64,000 nucleotides of DNA from Eucalyptus grandis (lineage: Eukaryota > Streptophyta > Magnoliopsida > Myrtales > Myrtaceae), in NCBI RefSeq assembly GCF_016545825.1, contig NC_052619.1, positions 8,757,501-8,821,500 of the forward strand, given 5' to 3'. Below the pieces are notes generated by a model. The model did not search any database. It had not been told where the DNA came from and saw only the letters and a program-made list of their open reading frames with translations. Below are positions 11,174 to 24,124 of the stretch, one piece after another (positions within the stretch are counted from its first letter, which is position 1; the number at the start of each line of letters is the position of its first letter). The position numbers and the translations under genes were made by a program.

Positions 11174-11544
11174 TAAGGTATGAGCAAACAACCTTGCCCA
11201 GAAAGAATGATAAAACTCTAACTTAAACAATCCATAGCCATCAAAGTTACAAGTGAATCATCAAACAATTTAGGGTACTAAGAGAATATATCACAAGCAT
11301 AAACAATACTATTACTTCATGTAAGAAATCACCTTATATGCATCCACTTCTATACTTACCCTTCACAAACTCAATCTCACATCAAAATATAATGCAACAA
11401 TAATAGATGAACTCACTCGCCAAATAATTATATTTAGTGTGCATAAAATCCACCCTTGAATCAGTCACAACCAGGATTCAACCGGCCTGATCGAGTCACT
11501 TCCGGAAAGTACGTTATCCGGACTTCCACAATACCTCTAATTGT

Positions 11545-11790
11545 GGGCATCTCACTCCGAGGCATCCCGGTATCACACAACCGAGGTCCTCCCAAGACCA
11601 CTCAGCAAGGGGCATCTCACTCCGAGGCATCTCAGTATCACACAACCGAGGCATCCTTGATCACACACAAGGGCATCTCACTCCGAGGCATCCCGGTATC
11701 TCTCTAACGAGGCATCCAAGACCACGCAGCAAGGGCATCCCAAACTTCCGGGGGCATCACCGGTATCTCGGTACCGATGGGTTCATTCAT
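11545..11790 (-). repeat. 61-65-bp tandem array in LTR G (~3.6 copies)
   Basis: Units begin GGGCATCTCACTCCGAGGCA at 11545, 11610 and 11671, with a partial fourth at 11733 (plus-strand reading). Each contains one or two GAGGCATCC motifs like the GGCATCC-rich blocks in the LTRs of A, B and H. Confidence 0.85.
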
Positions 11791-13311
11791 CTTAAGCACA
11801 CGTTTCACACCACCACACCTTTGATTAATGCATTTATCGTATGCAAAAGAAAAGACTCCAAAGTATCTAACTAACTCTCATGAACCTAGCACACATGCGT
11901 GTCCGGATTATAAGATAAAACCCATTACGTCATGTCCCATTCCATGGCGAACAGATATTTATCCCATAATCAAGCACTATGCACCGCACTCATTGCACAC
12001 ACATGATTCTATATGCACTTATATCTCAAATGATATATGAGACTTACTCTTATATGACTAACTTCTATTATGAGGTTTATTAGACTCTACGTGCATCACA
12101 AAAGCCTAATATAAAAGACACAACCTCTAATATATGTTCTCGGGTCCAGACAGTTCACCAGCTAAACGCACAGTTTCGGTTTCGGATACAAAAGGTATAT
12201 CACTTCTTGTCGAAATATTACCAAATTTTAGTATGTTATATTTAAGACATATACTAACAATTCCCGCGAAGAAAATTAAGTCTGATTCTCACTGTATTAA
12301 GAGTAACAATTGCCATAATCTTTACTAGTACCCTGTACCGACGTCCAGATTCTTTATCTACAAAGAAAATTGTTTCACTAGCCAATTCTTATCGATTTAA
12401 TCTCAAATTTTGACACGTCATTCCTTAAGATGTGTTATACAATTTTCATTAAGGATTCAAAGTCCAAATCTAACTAGGTAAATACAGAAAATTCGCATAA
12501 TCAGTAAAGGTCAAACCGTTTCTCACAAGACAGTTTACTAGTTTTACAAAGTTCACTTCTATCTCTACGTTTTCTATATTCACATGGTTATAGCTACGTG
12601 TGTAACTTGATCTTATAGATGTTCTATCATGTAGAATAGTTTCTTTCTTATTTCTATTAACATACATAAAGAAAACTAAACACAAACAGAAGACTCCATA
12701 ACTGTTTTCACTTAGAACAGAATAGATTCACAAATTTTCTCACTTCTAACTCAACGAAACAACTTGTCTATCCACAAATCTCTTCTAAAATATACCAATG
12801 CTTACTCACAGCAACTCAAAGCAACTTCGGCATATCTTTTTCTAACAAATGATCAATTCCACAGCTCGGCTCGAAGTGTCGTTGCATCCATAAGCCACTT
12901 ATCACGATTTCTACCAAAACACCACACTCGGCATCCATTTCATCCCTTCGCTCAACAAAACAGCATACTCACACTTGGATTTCGAGACATGCAAGACTCA
13001 AGAGTGACATGCAATAGCTCCTACCTTCAATCTAACACTCACTAAGCTTAGATCAATCACAAAACAGTAACTACAAACTATATCCATCACTGTTTGGTTA
13101 GATCCTCAAGCTCCCTTGATGAAACAATGGATAACTTTCAATTTAGAGTTAGATCTTTCCTTACCTTGCTTCAGCTACAACACAACTCTAAGATGCTTCA
13201 AGATCAACACTCAAAATCAGCATGCAAGAAGAAGAAAGTTGCTGGTTTGCTTCTGGTTTTTCGCTGCTCAGCCGAGAGAAAAGATGAAGAAGAAGAAGAT
13301 GGGTTGCTGGG

Positions 13312-13319
13312 TTTTATAT
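13312..13319 (-). promoter_or_regulatory. TATA-like box of LTR G
   Basis: The minus strand reads CATATAAAACCC at 13309-13320, a TATA-box match. It is preceded by a GA-rich run and followed ~150 bp downstream by a donor-like GCAAG|GTAAGG. This places the LTR's likely transcription start near 13285. Confidence 0.5.
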
Positions 13320-14091
13320 GGAGAGAGAGAGAGGGAGTGTACGAAGCTTAAGGGGAAATAAGTCTACAAACTAATCCCTAGGCTAGTGTAATAATGAGAT
13401 CTTGTAATGATTGTTTTCCTTGAAGTTTACATGTCTCGGTTCATGGGAATCAAAACCGTGGGTGAAGAAAAACAAAGAGAGAAGAGAGGTGTCGTGGCCT
13501 CCAAGTTTATTCTCTCAAGTTTAATTTGTCACTCAAAATTAATTAGTCTCTAATCCGAGTCATTTAGTCAGTTCATTAGTTTCTAGTGTTCTTCACTTAA
13601 TTTCCTTTCGATTCCATTAGATTTCATTTCTATTACAATCATACAAAGTCATGACATAACATATCGACTAGTCAATGTTAATCTATAAAGAATTCATCAC
13701 AAAAATGCTAAAGTTAGAAATTGATGTTAGCATTATAAACATTAATCAAGTTATCATAACTATAATCTATAAAATAAATCATTCGGGCCTAAATATTCAT
13801 TCCCGGCCCAATAGGCTTAATCTATAACAATCCGGCCCACTAAACTAAATCTACAAATCTAATGATTTCGAACCTTGGCCCGCTTCAAGCCAAGTCCAAG
13901 CCCATAATCACTCATTAGGTTTCTCAAGTCCAATTCGTGTGGCCCACTCACTTCTCAAGCCCACACGTTTCTCATGATCCATCGGGTTCACTTTCCGGCC
14001 CAATCTAATTAATCTAAGTTCCTAATGATCTAATTACACTAATGAGGGTCGGTGAAATTTGGGATGTCACACTGACACCGCTAAATGGTGA

Positions 14092-14431
14092 TGTCACGCC
14101 CCAAACCTTAAGCGCGCGCACAACCCTCGGTGGTCGATAGAATTTCGCGACGTTCCCGGGACTCGTTGCCGACCCTTTTTATTTTATTGCACATGTGGAA
14201 GTGAATTAACTAATCCCCTGACAACGACATACATGGGATAGAAAAGCAGGACAACCAATTTCAGATCAAATACACTTTTATAAACACTTTAAGCTTATAC
14301 AGAAGGTTTATGTCATAAAGAACTACCAAGCCACCTATGCTCTTGACTCTTCCGCTTCAAGCTCCTGGCTCTTCACACTAGGGACCTGAAAATGATTATT
14401 TAATAACCAGTGAGATATAAATCTCAGCGAG
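14092..14431 (-). repeat. Element E 5' LTR, inner segment
   Basis: Begins TGTCACGCCCC next to the split primer site and ends at the A insertion site. It matches the corresponding start of E2's LTR at 54417. A CATTTTCAG motif is present on the minus strand at 14386-14394. Confidence 0.8.
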
Positions 14432-17400
14432 TGTGACACCCCTCGACGGCCCCCGATCCGAGTTGGGTCGCCACGCTTGCTTACCATTTACTTTCCTAAT
14501 AACATGTCACTCTGATACCATTTCAATTGCAGCGGGTCCATACAACATAGGGGGTTTACGCTTTTTTTTTTTTTTTTTTTGATAGGTCCCTTGCGCAATT
14601 CACATACGGAAGCACATCTAACAAACTCCCTTCCCTACATTCAGAAAACGATGCACACCTACTAAACATCTTATATAAGTTAAAACCGAACACGTTTATT
14701 TACATAGAGCAGATGGACATCTTTAGTCGGTACATCAAAATGCCATAGTCTTTCTATACTTGGCTATACTTCAAAAGATGACCAACATCTCCTCCCACAA
14801 TCGTATGCTTAAGGTCCATCAACCAGTGTCGGCGTCCAAAGGTTCCCTCCTTTGCTATCCTTCTCCTCGTGGTCATATCCAACCGCTCAAACCATCTACT
14901 AATCTGAAATGTTATTCCCAAAAGGGGTGAGTACAACCACTCATACAGGAAATCCAATAACAACTCAATGCATCGGGCATCATACATGCATTATTTACTT
15001 GAAGCCATGCGCATACTATCATGCATCATCATACCCATTTATAACACATACATGTATCATCATCGTCATACATACATGTCATCATCATGACATCATTACA
15101 TCATAGTCATCATCATCATGGCATCATTACATCATACATGTCATCACCATCATGGCATCATTACATCATACATGTCATCATCATCATGACATCATCACAA
15201 TACACATGCCATATCATATATCATCATCATTATCATCACCATGCATATCATCATACATATCATATCATGGGTGATCATCATATCACATATCATCATCATC
15301 ATCATCATCATCATGCATATCATCATGCATATCATATCATGGGTGATCATCATATCACATATCATCATCATCATCATCATCATGCATATCATCATGCATA
15401 TCATATCATGGGTGATCATCATATCACATCATATCATCATCATCATCATCATGCATATCATCATGCATATCATATCATGGGTGATCATCATATCACATCA
15501 CATATCATCATCATCATCATCATGCATATCATCATGCATATCATATCATGGGTTACATTTCATCTTTTATCTTTAAATTTGATCACCACATCACCCATTT
15601 CTCAATCATCAATTTCATCATCCCTTCGGGCAAAGACCTCCGAGGCTTTCCCATTCCAGCCATCCCATGGCCACCCGGCATTCCGGCCCCCCACATTCCG
15701 GCATCTCGCATCTCAACTAGCATCACGAGGCATTCCCTTTGGGCGAAACCTCCGACAGGGCTTCCGGCCTTTACCCTTCTAGCCGGGCATCCGCACCCCA
15801 ATCCTAGCATCACGAGGCATTCCTTCGAGCAAAGACCTCCGACAAGGCTTCCGGAATTATGTACCGACATACCACTGGCCTCCCGGAATTACGTACCGTA
15901 TACCACCGGGCATCCCGACACTCCCGGCGAATCTCCGGAATTACGCCACTAGGCCACCGAGCATCATCATCCACCACAACCATTTCCTCACTTATCATTA
16001 TCCACATTTACCATTATTTTGATCTCAATTTAACATGGCATATGGCGTGACATCAAACAAGTCATACTTGCACACATGCATCACAATTCAATGTCATACA
16101 TACACCAATATCTCATCATACATGCAACAAGATAAATTTAATGGAATTTATGGCCAATAAAATAATCCATTTTATTTATTTATTTATTTATTTTTTAATA
16201 AATAAATATTAAATTCAATATCCATAAATTCCCAAAATTATAAAAATTACAGAAAATATTAAACAAGCCAATAGGATGATAATTTCATACAAAATACATG
16301 GCCAAATAGCATTTCACGCAATTTCCCAATTTTCACAAAACAGCACATAATATTCGGATAAATCCAGAATGCACAGTTTCTGAATAAATTCGATTAAAAT
16401 ATCCATATGGCCTCCAAAAATTACGAAATTTTACAAAGTTATAGCCAATACATTTTCGCACAACTTTCATGAAGAACTCCAAGCCAGATTCCTTTTAGAT
16501 TATTTTATACAGTCTCATGAAGATTCTGGATCCACTACCGCATCGTCCAGTGTACACATCTCCGAAATATTGAGATTTAACCTACCTATTCTCTTTCTTT
16601 TCCTCTGAAATTTGGATATGTTATACATCAAGGTATCCTCTACAAGTTTGATGAAGAGATCCAAGTCAAATAACCAAATTAGAGTCATCATTTAGGTCCT
16701 TGAAGTCTCGGGTATCTCAAAATACATCACCAGAATCATCTTCTTCAAGATCTAGTCGATTCACTAGGCTATACTTGTTCATTTCACTTAAAATTTGATT
16801 ATGTTGTAGTTTAAGATGTCTCCTACAACTTTCATGAAGAAACCGAAGTGAGATTCTCAACAAAAAGCAACATGAAACCATGAATCCAGCAAGAGGTCAG
16901 TAAAACCTCTCCAGATCTGAGGTCTCCGTATAACAAGACTTTAACCCCTCAAATCTCCATCATTTTTGACGAAATTTCAATATGTTGTAGTTCAAGATGT
17001 TAGCTACAACTTGCATGAAGACATCGAAGCCAAAATCGGACTCCAAACACACATGCAAGCTCAAACAAATTACTGACTCACACAACCCGAGCAAGAACAG
17101 TCACACGACTTAAGAACAAGCCAACCTTGCCTCGGTTTTTCTCACTTAAACACCAAAATCTAACAAACAAACAATATACAAGCATGCAAGAGAAGTTAGA
17201 GGACTCCCACTTGCCTCTAGACCGGACGGACAGCAGCAAAAGAGACGGCACACACGGCGACGGACGAACGGCGTGCGGGCGGCGACGGTTCCTTCTCCTC
17301 CTCTCTCGGCCTCCTCTCTCTCGCATCTCACTCTCTCGGCTCACTTCTCTCGGCCAAATGAGAAAAGCCACTCTCTCTCTCTCTCTCCTCTTTTTTGGTT

Positions 17401-17951
17401 GTATATATTTGCATGCACTCTAGGTTTGCATGAGGGACAAGTGTAATGCATGGAGGAAGACAAGTGTCCACCATGCTTCACCTCCTCCATGCCACTTGTC
17501 CTATTGCATGCATCATGGGCCTTGGAGTTGGGCTTGGGCCTCCCCTCCTTGGGCCGGCGACTACTCCTCTTCTTGGGCCACTATTGGGCCGGCCAACTTG
17601 GCCCATTAAAAGCTTAGGCTAATGGGCCTACTAAGGCCCAACCAAAAAATTGACATTTTCCTCTTCTTTTTTTTTTTTGAAATTTCTTTTATAAATATTT
17701 TAAACTTTAAATTTTCCACATGGCCAAAGTCTTTCGACATTTCATTTATTGAAATTTAATTTATAAAGTGCATGGCCAAGCATAATTATTAATTTATCCT
17801 ATAGTCCTAAATTCAAAATTCACAAACACAAGCACAATAACACATAGCCTTAAGAAAACTAATGGCTAAAACATAAACCATAGGTAATTTTCATTACCTA
17901 ATTATTGGCTTTAATTCCTCTAGAGGATGACTTGAATTTTGGGATGCCACA
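14432..17951 (-). repeat. Element A 3' LTR (3.52 kb)
   Basis: Runs from TGTGACACCCC to GGGATGCCACA. In element orientation it has a TATA-like stretch (minus strand, 17402-17408), a GA-rich leader, a donor-like GAG|GCAAGT near 17211, GGCATCC-rich blocks (15630-15960), a CAT-rich minisatellite (15060-15550) and a CATTTCAG motif (14904-14911). Confidence 0.9.
15060..15550 (-). repeat. CAT-rich minisatellite in A 3' LTR (~70-bp unit)
   Basis: After a simple CATCAT lead-in, ~70-bp units recur with GTGATCATCA at 15271, 15343, 15412 and 15481. The intervals are 72, 69 and 69 bp and vary by the number of ATC triplets. The 231-codon His-rich plus-strand frame across it is a by-product of the triplet repeat. 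Confidence 0.88.
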
Positions 17952-18240
17952 ATTCTCCCCTCCTTAGAGAATTTCGTCCTCGAAATTAGACATTTCCTAT
18001 GTCTCTTGAAATACGTGAGAGTACCTTTCTCTCATCTCATTTACACTCTCCCATGTGGCTCCCTCCACATCATGATATCGCCATAATATCTTAACCAATG
18101 GAATTATCTTGGTCCTGAGAATTTGTTCCTTTCAATCCAATACTTGCACAGGCTCCTTGATGTACCTCACTTTCTCATCCATTTTGATGGCTTCATGATC
18201 GAGTATGCAACTAGGGTCGGGTTGACACTTCCTCTAAAGT
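17952..18240 (-). pseudogene. Element A integrase C-terminus/chromodomain remnant
   Basis: The minus strand first gives the polypurine tract and the shared pol end coding FEDEI. It then matches element B's 30820-31020, the region around VDEKVRYIEE and the aromatic residues of the chromodomain. In chromoviruses this module binds modified histones and steers integration to heterochromatin. There is no continuous frame, so it is not functional. Confidence 0.65.
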
Positions 18241-19979
18241 TAAGGATGCAAGCTCTTAACATATCTTAATTTATCTCACCACCAAAACAGTTTTAAAACA
18301 ATAACCACATCTGAAATTTCTTTTGAACGCTTGAAAGTCTTCCTTCATGGAATCAAACAATACAAACTGAGGTTTTCAAAAGCATTCAATGACAACAGCA
18401 AGCTTTAAAATCATATGCCATTTCCATGTCAAAACTTTTTCAAATCACCAATGTGAGAAATCCTTTGAGTTCTCGAAAATTCCACCTCATGATATCAAAT
18501 AATGCAAAATAAGGATTTCAAAGACACAACAATATAACAATAATAGTCTTTGAAAATAGGTAAATCTCATATCGTTGAAACCAATTCACAAAATCAAAGC
18601 ATGATACCAATTCCATAAAATCCATGATCACGTTTAAATTTCAAATGTCTTTCGGAATTCACATGTAAAGTCTTAAGTTGCACTTGCATCACGGCGCGAA
18701 ATAAAATACTTTATCAAAACCCTTAGTAAATTTGAATCGGTATGTTGGCAAAAATTCCAATCTCAATCCCAACTCCAATGGGTTGGAATGTTTTCTATAA
18801 AAAGTTCAGAATTCTTTGAAATAGAAAACATTTCTTAAAAATTTGGGCATGGTGTCATAGTACTCATAAATTTTGATGAAGTTCAAGAGATTTTCTAAAA
18901 CAGTTCACAATCAAAATCTACTTTTCCATTGAAGTTCAAAACTTGGAATGTGCAGGTGATAATTTTCTCCAAAACCATAAGCATTTCTTGAAGTATTGAA
19001 AATCATAGTTCGGCGAAGTCGATAATATTGGTCCAAGATGTTTGAAACTAAAACTTTGAAATACCAAAATCCTAAGCCTTTCTTGAAATATCGAAATCAA
19101 CGCATCGGCGAGTCATCAAACTCAATCCCGACCTTAAGATTTTCAAAGTAGTTTGCATGTAAAATCTTAGAGCTTTGAAAACATCCAAACTCAAGTGTTT
19201 CCAATCTAATTGCACTACATCAGACAACAATGGCAATGCATTATATAGGTTAGTAGACTTTCACTTGCTGGCATGTTAAACACTAGGAAACGTGTTTAGC
19301 TACATCCGCCTTCATGCTATTCCACCAAAACTGTTGGTGTAATCTCTATACCTTTGTCACCACCAATTCAAGCCTAGAACCATCAAAATCAACACCACCA
19401 ATAACTCATTTGGTTCAGTCCAACAAAGACATTTACTATGCATTCACCGCAACATAGATTCAAGCCTAAAATATAGCATTTCATTCGATTCAAATATCTA
19501 TAGTCCACCAAGACTTATTTAATTCAAAGATCGACAATCCATCAAAATAAAACTTGTCTAGTTTCCACCGAATATATCTCAGATCTCATCCTAAATGATC
19601 ATCACTTAGACTAATCATTCATCAAATCCACAATTTGAACTTCCACCATTTCACCTTGAAAATACTATAACCACAAATGATCATATTCACTAATTCCACC
19701 AAATCCTTTCAAACTGAGATCATCACCTAAAATTAAAAGTCGACCACCATCGATTAAACCTATTATTCTGACATATAAACCACAAATAATTTCATGTCTC
19801 ATATGACTTCCAATATCAATCTATACATACTAAATACCTCCATGTAATGCATCAAGACTTCCAATGAAATCCTCAAATAGGAAGTCACTACTTAGCTCAA
19901 ATGACCATAACTTAATCCTCAAATTCATAACTCACTCTATAATCCACTTCTTAAGCCTTGCTTGCAACACCACGCTTAG
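18241..19979 (-). pseudogene. Element A: degraded middle of pol
   Basis: I see no usable frame over 1.7 kb. The only clear landmark is about 19255-19375, which matches the integrase zinc-finger end in B (31885-32000), including the stretch coding QFWWN. Here the codon before the QVKAE-equivalent stretch is still CAG (near 19268), where B has TAG. The remainder is AT-rich and either very diverged pol or foreign filler. Confidence 0.5.
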
Positions 19980-20377
19980 ATGCTACGTATGATCTTCAAG
20001 TCCTTTAGAATATATCAGGATATCATCAAATGAAGACAATCACAATTTGATCCAAATAAGGCTTAAATATCCTATTCATTAAATCCATGAATGCAGCTAA
20101 GGCATTCGTCAATCCAAATAGCATAACTAGGAACTCGTAGTATCCATCGTGAGTCCTAAACACGGTCTTAGGAATGTCCTCCTTCTCAATCCTTAGTCGA
20201 TATCCTGATCGATCTCAAGTCAATTTTAGAAAAGACTGAACTTCCTTGCAATTGGTCAAATAGGTCATCAATTCTAGGTAAGGGATACTTATTCTTAACA
20301 TTTACATGATTCAATTGCCTATTATCAATGCATAAATGCATCGACCCATCCTTCTCTTTCACAACAAGAGTTCTACA
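19980..20377 (-). pseudogene. Element A reverse-transcriptase fragment
   Basis: On the minus strand this aligns with the RT of element B from the [18 protein letters not shown] start through the DLRSGYYQ and [14 protein letters not shown] regions to the area of the FIDD motif near 20020. Frameshifts and substitutions interrupt it and the catalytic motif is damaged. RT would copy the element RNA into DNA; this copy cannot. Confidence 0.7.
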
Positions 20378-20728
20378 AGCTTAACCATGCTTCCACTGCG
20401 CTACTCTGACAAAATTATCCTAGAAACACTACCTTTCCAGTTCAGTTCATAGTTCGGTTCACTCCTGCCCCCTTTTGCCATTCTAGAAGCCTACCAGGAG
20501 CCGCTCCTTGTTCAGGTCCTCTGACCTCGGCGTCCACTCCTCGCCCTCATCGGATCAAGTCGTTACAGGTACACCAGCTTTCGCTTGGTTCGAACCCAAA
20601 CTATACATCTACTGAAGGGTCTCGTTTCAATAGGGATTAACTTATAGAGATATTATCCACTTTGGCTTATCCCATTCTTAGCCTCACGGTTTTATCCTTA
20701 GCACACGGGCAAGTACTATCTCAGGAGA
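20378..20728 (-). other. Module replacing the protease-RT junction in element A
   Basis: About 350 bp between the end of protease and the RT start is unrelated to the corresponding part of B but matches D (63561-63905) over its length. A shorter related piece is in E (9003-9090). It has no long frame and includes a G/C-richer centre. Confidence 0.7.
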
Positions 20729-20744
20729 TCATTCATCCTAGTCC

Positions 20745-21208
20745 ATTGCTTACGAAGCCAGTCCATTCCTATGTGATGGCATCAAAGACATACATAATTA
20801 TCACTATCAAGTCCATTTCCAGATCTCATTACACTAGGGTTATGTCACACATCTCACATACTAATGTAGATAACAACACATCTTTCAGTGATGTAGAAAA
20901 TACAAAGAGGCATATCGAGAGATTCGGTTCCTACTACTCACAATCATTTATATTTTCTCAGACACAAATGGATGCGTGCCACTTATATCAAATAACACAT
21001 ATGCCTTGTTATCCCTCTATCGAAATCGTACCTGAGATAACACTTTTGGAAGCTCCCGCTTCCTCTCGAGTGACCGCATACACCCTTCCTTGTGGTGGTG
21101 GCCTCTGTGGATTCCTTGGTAAATTTGGTCCAATAGTACTTTGTTGTACCTATCGCACCGAGCTAACATTCGACTGCAACCCTTTTGTGGACAATCTTTC
21201 TTAAAGTG
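20745..21208 (-). pseudogene. Element A protease remnant
   Basis: The minus strand matches element B's aspartic protease block, from the conserved lead-in VTREEA through a damaged active-site region to the end near 20745. Protease would cut the gag-pol polyprotein. Frame breaks occur throughout. The long plus-strand frame at 20662-21204 is a shadow. Confidence 0.6.
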
Positions 21209-22133
21209 TCATATTTGCCCACATCCATTACATCTCAGTTGGCTATTACAAGGTCTTGGCCCATGTTGTCCACCACATCTCTGACAAATATTACCCTGGT
21301 AGGGTACTCTTCCAAAAGTCGGGGCATTCCAAACTCTTCTAAAATTTCCAAAGTTACTATTTTTCTTAGATTTCCAGGTCGGACCTTGACCAGGGTAGGG
21401 TCTCTTACCTCTTCGAACATCATTAAAGGTCATCTGCATCTGCCTCTGAGGTTCTAGTTGCTCTCTCACTAACTCTTGCTCCACCAATTGTGCCCTCTCA
21501 TAAATCTCATTATAATCCCTTATATTCAAAGGTACCGGTTGTTTCCTAATATCAGTCCTTAATCCTTTCAGGAATCTCTTAGCCTTTTCCTCTCGATCCT
21601 CAACCAACCTAGGAGCATACTTAGATAATTCATAAAATTTTGCCTCATACTGGTCTACTGTCAACTCCCTTTGTTCTAACTGAACAAATTCAGTGATCTT
21701 CCTATCCTTTGCACAATCGGAGAAATGCTTCCTATTAAAAGCCCTAACAAACTCATCCTAGTTTATCTCGCACTGGTGGAAAGATTGTATCCTTGAAGCT
21801 CTCCACCAAAACTTTGCATTTCCCTCTAGCCGGTACTCGCTAAAACTATTTTCTCAAAGATCACTACAGTCCAACAACCGGAAAATCCGTTCCATTCTAT
21901 CAATCCAATGCTTCGCCTCCTCAAGACTTCCCATTCCACTAAACTTAAGTGGTTTCAACTTTAGAAATTGTTCCACTAGTCCTTGAGGGCGAAGTTCCAT
22001 TCTAGGTTGTTGCTGCGCTTGTTTATCCATTAGATTTCAAATATTGGCCAATGCCTGCAGGATATCTTCCATTCGGGTTCAGCCCTTGCAACAGAGGCTT
22101 CACCGATGGATGAGCACTTCTAGCTCGCACCAT
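21209..22133 (-). pseudogene. Element A gag remnant
   Basis: The start aligned to D and B is ATG 22133 (MVRA). The clearest frame is 21209-21664 (151 codons): VDQYEAKFYELSKYAPRL, then a conserved RKQPVPLNIRDYNE stretch, a basic linker, and a cysteine cluster CQRCGGQHGP followed by CNGCGQ. The second zinc knuckle is broken by a frameshift, and upstream parts are in other frames with stops. Gag would form the particle and bind RNA. Non-functional. Confidence 0.75.
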
Positions 22134-22398
22134 GACTTTCCCAATTTTCCAAGCATTGCCTCAAGAATAATTTGAGACTCAATGTCACTAGTCTCCATTC
22201 AAAGCAATTTACTACTACTCACATAAGTAACATGGAATGTTACCGACACCTAAAGACAACTCAAGATAAACTACTAGGGATCTACGAGTGAATACTATCA
22301 CCCGTTATTCAATTATTCAACTACTCTTATATCCTATGGTGTGCATCTTTCTATCCTCATTTCCATCTAAGGCACCTTATCACTCCAAATAGACCATA

Positions 22399-22410
22399 GC
22401 TCTGATACCA
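22399..22410 (-). promoter_or_regulatory. Primer-binding site of element A (tRNA-iMet)
   Basis: The minus strand reads TGGTATCAGAGC, the exact complement of the initiator-Met tRNA 3' end, 8 nt inside the 5' LTR. Confidence 0.9.
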
Positions 22411-22418
22411 ATACAGGC

Positions 22419-24092
22419 TGTGACACCCCTCGACGGCCCCCGATCCGAGTTGGGTCGCCACAGTTTGCTTACCATTTACTTTCCTAATAACATGTCACTC
22501 TGATACCATTTCAATTGCAGTGGGTCCATACAACATAGGGGTTTACGCTTTTTTTTTTTCTTTTTTTTTTTGATAGGTCCCTTGCGCAATTCAAATACGG
22601 AAGCACATCCAACAAACTCCCTTCCCTACATTCAGAAAACGATGCACACCTACTAAACATTTTATATAAGTTAAAACCGAACACTTTTATTTACATAACT
22701 TGATGGACATCTTTAGTCGGTACATCAAAATGCCATAGTTTTCTATACTTGGCTATATTTCAAAAGATGACCGACATCTCTCCCACAATCGTATGCTTAA
22801 GGTCCATCGATTAGTGTCGGCGTTCAAAAGTTCCCTCCTTTGCTATCCTTCTCCTCTACGGTCATATCCAACCGCTCAAACCATCTACTAATCTGAAATG
22901 TTTCCCCAAAAGGGGTGAGTACAACCACTCGGAATGAAATCAATAACCACTCAATGCATCATACAAGTCATACATGCATTGTAGGCGTTACTTACCTTGA
23001 AGCCATGCGCATACTATCATGCATCATCATACCCATTTATAACACATACATGTATATCATCATGTCATACATGTCATCATCGCCATCATGACATTTTTAT
23101 ATTACATACATGTCATCATCATCATGGCATCATTACACCATCATACCATACACATGTCATCATCATCATGGCATCATCATATCACACATGTCATCATCAT
23201 CATGACATCATCATATCATGTCATAGGTGATCATCATTATTTCACATCACATATCATCATCATCATCATCATCATCATCATTATTTCACATCACATATCA
23301 TCATCATCATCATCATCATCATGCATGTCATGCCATGGGTGATCATCATTATTTCACATCACATATCATCATCATCATCATCATGCATATCATCATGCAT
23401 ATCATATCATGGGTGATCATCATATCACATCACATATCATCATCATCATCATGCATATCATATCATGGGTTAATTTTCATCTTTTATCTTTAAATTTGAT
23501 CACCACATCACCCATTTCTCAAATCATCAATTTCATCATCCCTTCGGGCAAAGACCTCCGAGGGTTCCCAAATTCCAGCCATCCCATGGCCACCGGGCAT
23601 CGGCCCCCACATTCCGGCATCTCGCATCTCAACTAGCATCACGAGGCATTCCCTTCGGGCAGAAACCTCCGACAGGCTTCCGGCCTTTACCCTTCTAGCC
23701 GGGCATCCGCACCCCAATCCTAGCATCGCGAGGCATTCCTTTCGGGCAAAGACCTCCGACAAGGCTTCCGGAATTATGTACCGACATACCACCAGGCCTC
23801 CCGAATTACGTACCGTATACCACCGGGCATCCCGACAATCCCGGGAATCTCCGGAATGCATCGCTATACATTCTGAGCATCATCATCCACCACAACCATT
23901 TCCTCATTTATCATTATCCACATTTACCATTATTTTGATCTCAATTTAACATGACATATGACGTGACATCAAACAAGTCATACTTGGCATTCATACATGC
24001 ATCACAAATCAATGTCATGCATACATCAATATATCATCATATATGCAACAAGATAAATTTAATGGAATTTATGACCAATAAAATAATCCATT

Positions 24093-24124
<32 letters not shown>

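Larger units (their letters stand above)
10446..14071 (-). mobile_element. Solo LTR G, 3.63 kb, TSD CTGAC
   Basis: The element opens TGTAACGAGCC at 10446, closes GGGATGTCACA at 14071 and is flanked by CTGAC on both sides (10441-10445 and 14072-14076). There is no internal domain, so it is a solo LTR, the usual product of LTR-LTR recombination. It sits within E's primer-binding site: removing it and one TSD restores GCTCTGACACC, close to the iMet-type GCTCTGATACC. Orientation is minus, from the TATA-like box, the CATTTCAG motif and the end sequences shared with the other minus-strand LTRs. Confidence 0.9.

Noticed and set aside
15087..15782. 231-codon His-rich plus-strand frame
   Set aside because: It is a translation of the CAT-triplet minisatellite in A's LTR, antisense to the element; the partner LTR breaks it into shorter frames.
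20662..21204. 180-codon plus-strand frame
   Set aside because: Antisense shadow of element A's protease and replacement module.
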